Below, one piece after another: positions 63,526-64,000 of a stretch of DNA of 64,000 bases; the stretch's first letter is position 1; every line of letters begins with the position of its first letter. The stretch lies in contig JARCOQ010000012.1 in the NCBI GenBank assembly GCA_029207755.1, positions 15,877,679 to 15,941,678 of the forward strand, in the 5' to 3' direction. The stretch is from Chamaea fasciata (lineage: Eukaryota > Chordata > Aves > Passeriformes > Sylviidae). The notes below the pieces were generated by a model that saw nothing but the letters and a program-made list of their open reading frames with translations, ran no database searches and had not been told where the DNA came from. The position numbers were made by a program, and so were the translations under genes.

Positions 63526-64000
63526 TGAAAATGAAAGAGAAATCTTCATTTTTTACCAAAAGGCAATGGTCTGAACTAATTTTGAAGTGTGGAAGTGCTG
63601 TTGAATGCCAGCAGGAGTTGGTGAGAGGCCAAAGTGCAGGTGAGGTAAGGTGTGTGGTCATGTCTCTGCAGTCACCACGTGTGTTGTCTGGTGGGTATGT
63701 AGAGAGTCAACTGATGAGGTTGAACAGTCAGGCCAGTTTGTCATTAGCAATTGTTTTAGGACCTGTCTGAAACAAACTCTCAGATCCAGCTTTGAACAAA
63801 CTCTCAAATCCAACTTTAAACTGTGTAGTAATAGTAATACAATAACTGCTCATGGACATGCAGTAAAACCTCCAGTAACTGCTGTTGGCAAAGCAAGCAA
63901 TGCTTCAGTAGTGTTTAAAATGTAAATGTCCAACTTCAGGTGTGGTATTTTACTACACTGTGTAGCTGTGAGGCATCTGTGAGGTGAATATCACTTAACC

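Larger units (their letters stand above)
57735..64000 (+). other. NFAT5: NFAT5 intron 1 (5-prime part)
   Basis: The sequence turns AT-rich after 58330, unlike the compact genes to the left. No further NFAT5 exon, RNA gene or full-length element was recognised. It contains an 18-base T-run (59549-59566) and three CR1 fragments in 62.7-63.5 kb. Confidence 0.75.

Overview
The window is vertebrate nuclear DNA and almost certainly avian. It has short GC-rich introns with canonical GT/AG splice sites, many CpG-island promoters and several CR1 LINE 3-prime fragments. The gene order equals the human 16q22.1 block (HAS3, CHTF8, UTP4, SNTB2, VPS4A, PDF, COG8, NIP7, TMED6, TERF2, CYB5B, NFAT5). The density (twelve genes in 64 kb) suggests a microchromosome-like segment, probably the counterpart of chicken chromosome 11; a neoavian or passerine species is a guess. 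The gene calls rest on recognising the spliced proteins and on exon phases that close without a break. No database search was run.

Layout. 1-3.4 kb: HAS3 (+). 3.8-4.3 kb: CHTF8 (-), convergent with HAS3 and head-to-head with UTP4. 5.05-9.8 kb: UTP4 (+), 16 exons. 10.5-16.9 kb: SNTB2 (+), with a 396-bp pentanucleotide tract in intron 1. 18.7-22.0 kb: VPS4A (+), 11 exons, with a probable solo LTR in intron 6. 22.9-26.9 kb: PDF and COG8 (-) in tandem, 80 nt apart. 27.0-28.0 kb: NIP7 (+), sharing a 117-bp promoter with COG8. 28.7-30.4 kb: TMED6 (-). 31.8-36.7 kb: TERF2 (-), with an eight-copy minisatellite in its 5-prime flank. 37.1-40.6 kb: gene-poor. 41.0-49.8 kb: CYB5B (+). 52.5-57.2 kb: intergenic. 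57.66 kb to the end: NFAT5 exon 1 (+) and the start of its first intron.

The genes are mostly unrelated housekeeping functions: hyaluronan synthesis, sister-chromatid cohesion, rRNA processing (UTP4 and NIP7), dystrophin-complex scaffolding, ESCRT-III disassembly, mitochondrial deformylation, Golgi tethering, p24 cargo transport, telomere protection, outer-mitochondrial cytochrome b5 and the osmotic stress response. They are organised as head-to-head or tightly packed pairs with shared promoters, not as a pathway cluster.

I found no evidence for a new multi-gene system. The most interesting signals are repeat-based. They are the AAGGG/AAAGG two-block tract in SNTB2 intron 1 (the motif pair known from human RFC1), the TERF2 upstream minisatellite whose unit looks like a ZNF143 site, a 13-residue coding minisatellite in the TERF2 hinge, the COG8-PDF tandem, and a two-codon uORF whose stop overlaps the VPS4A start.
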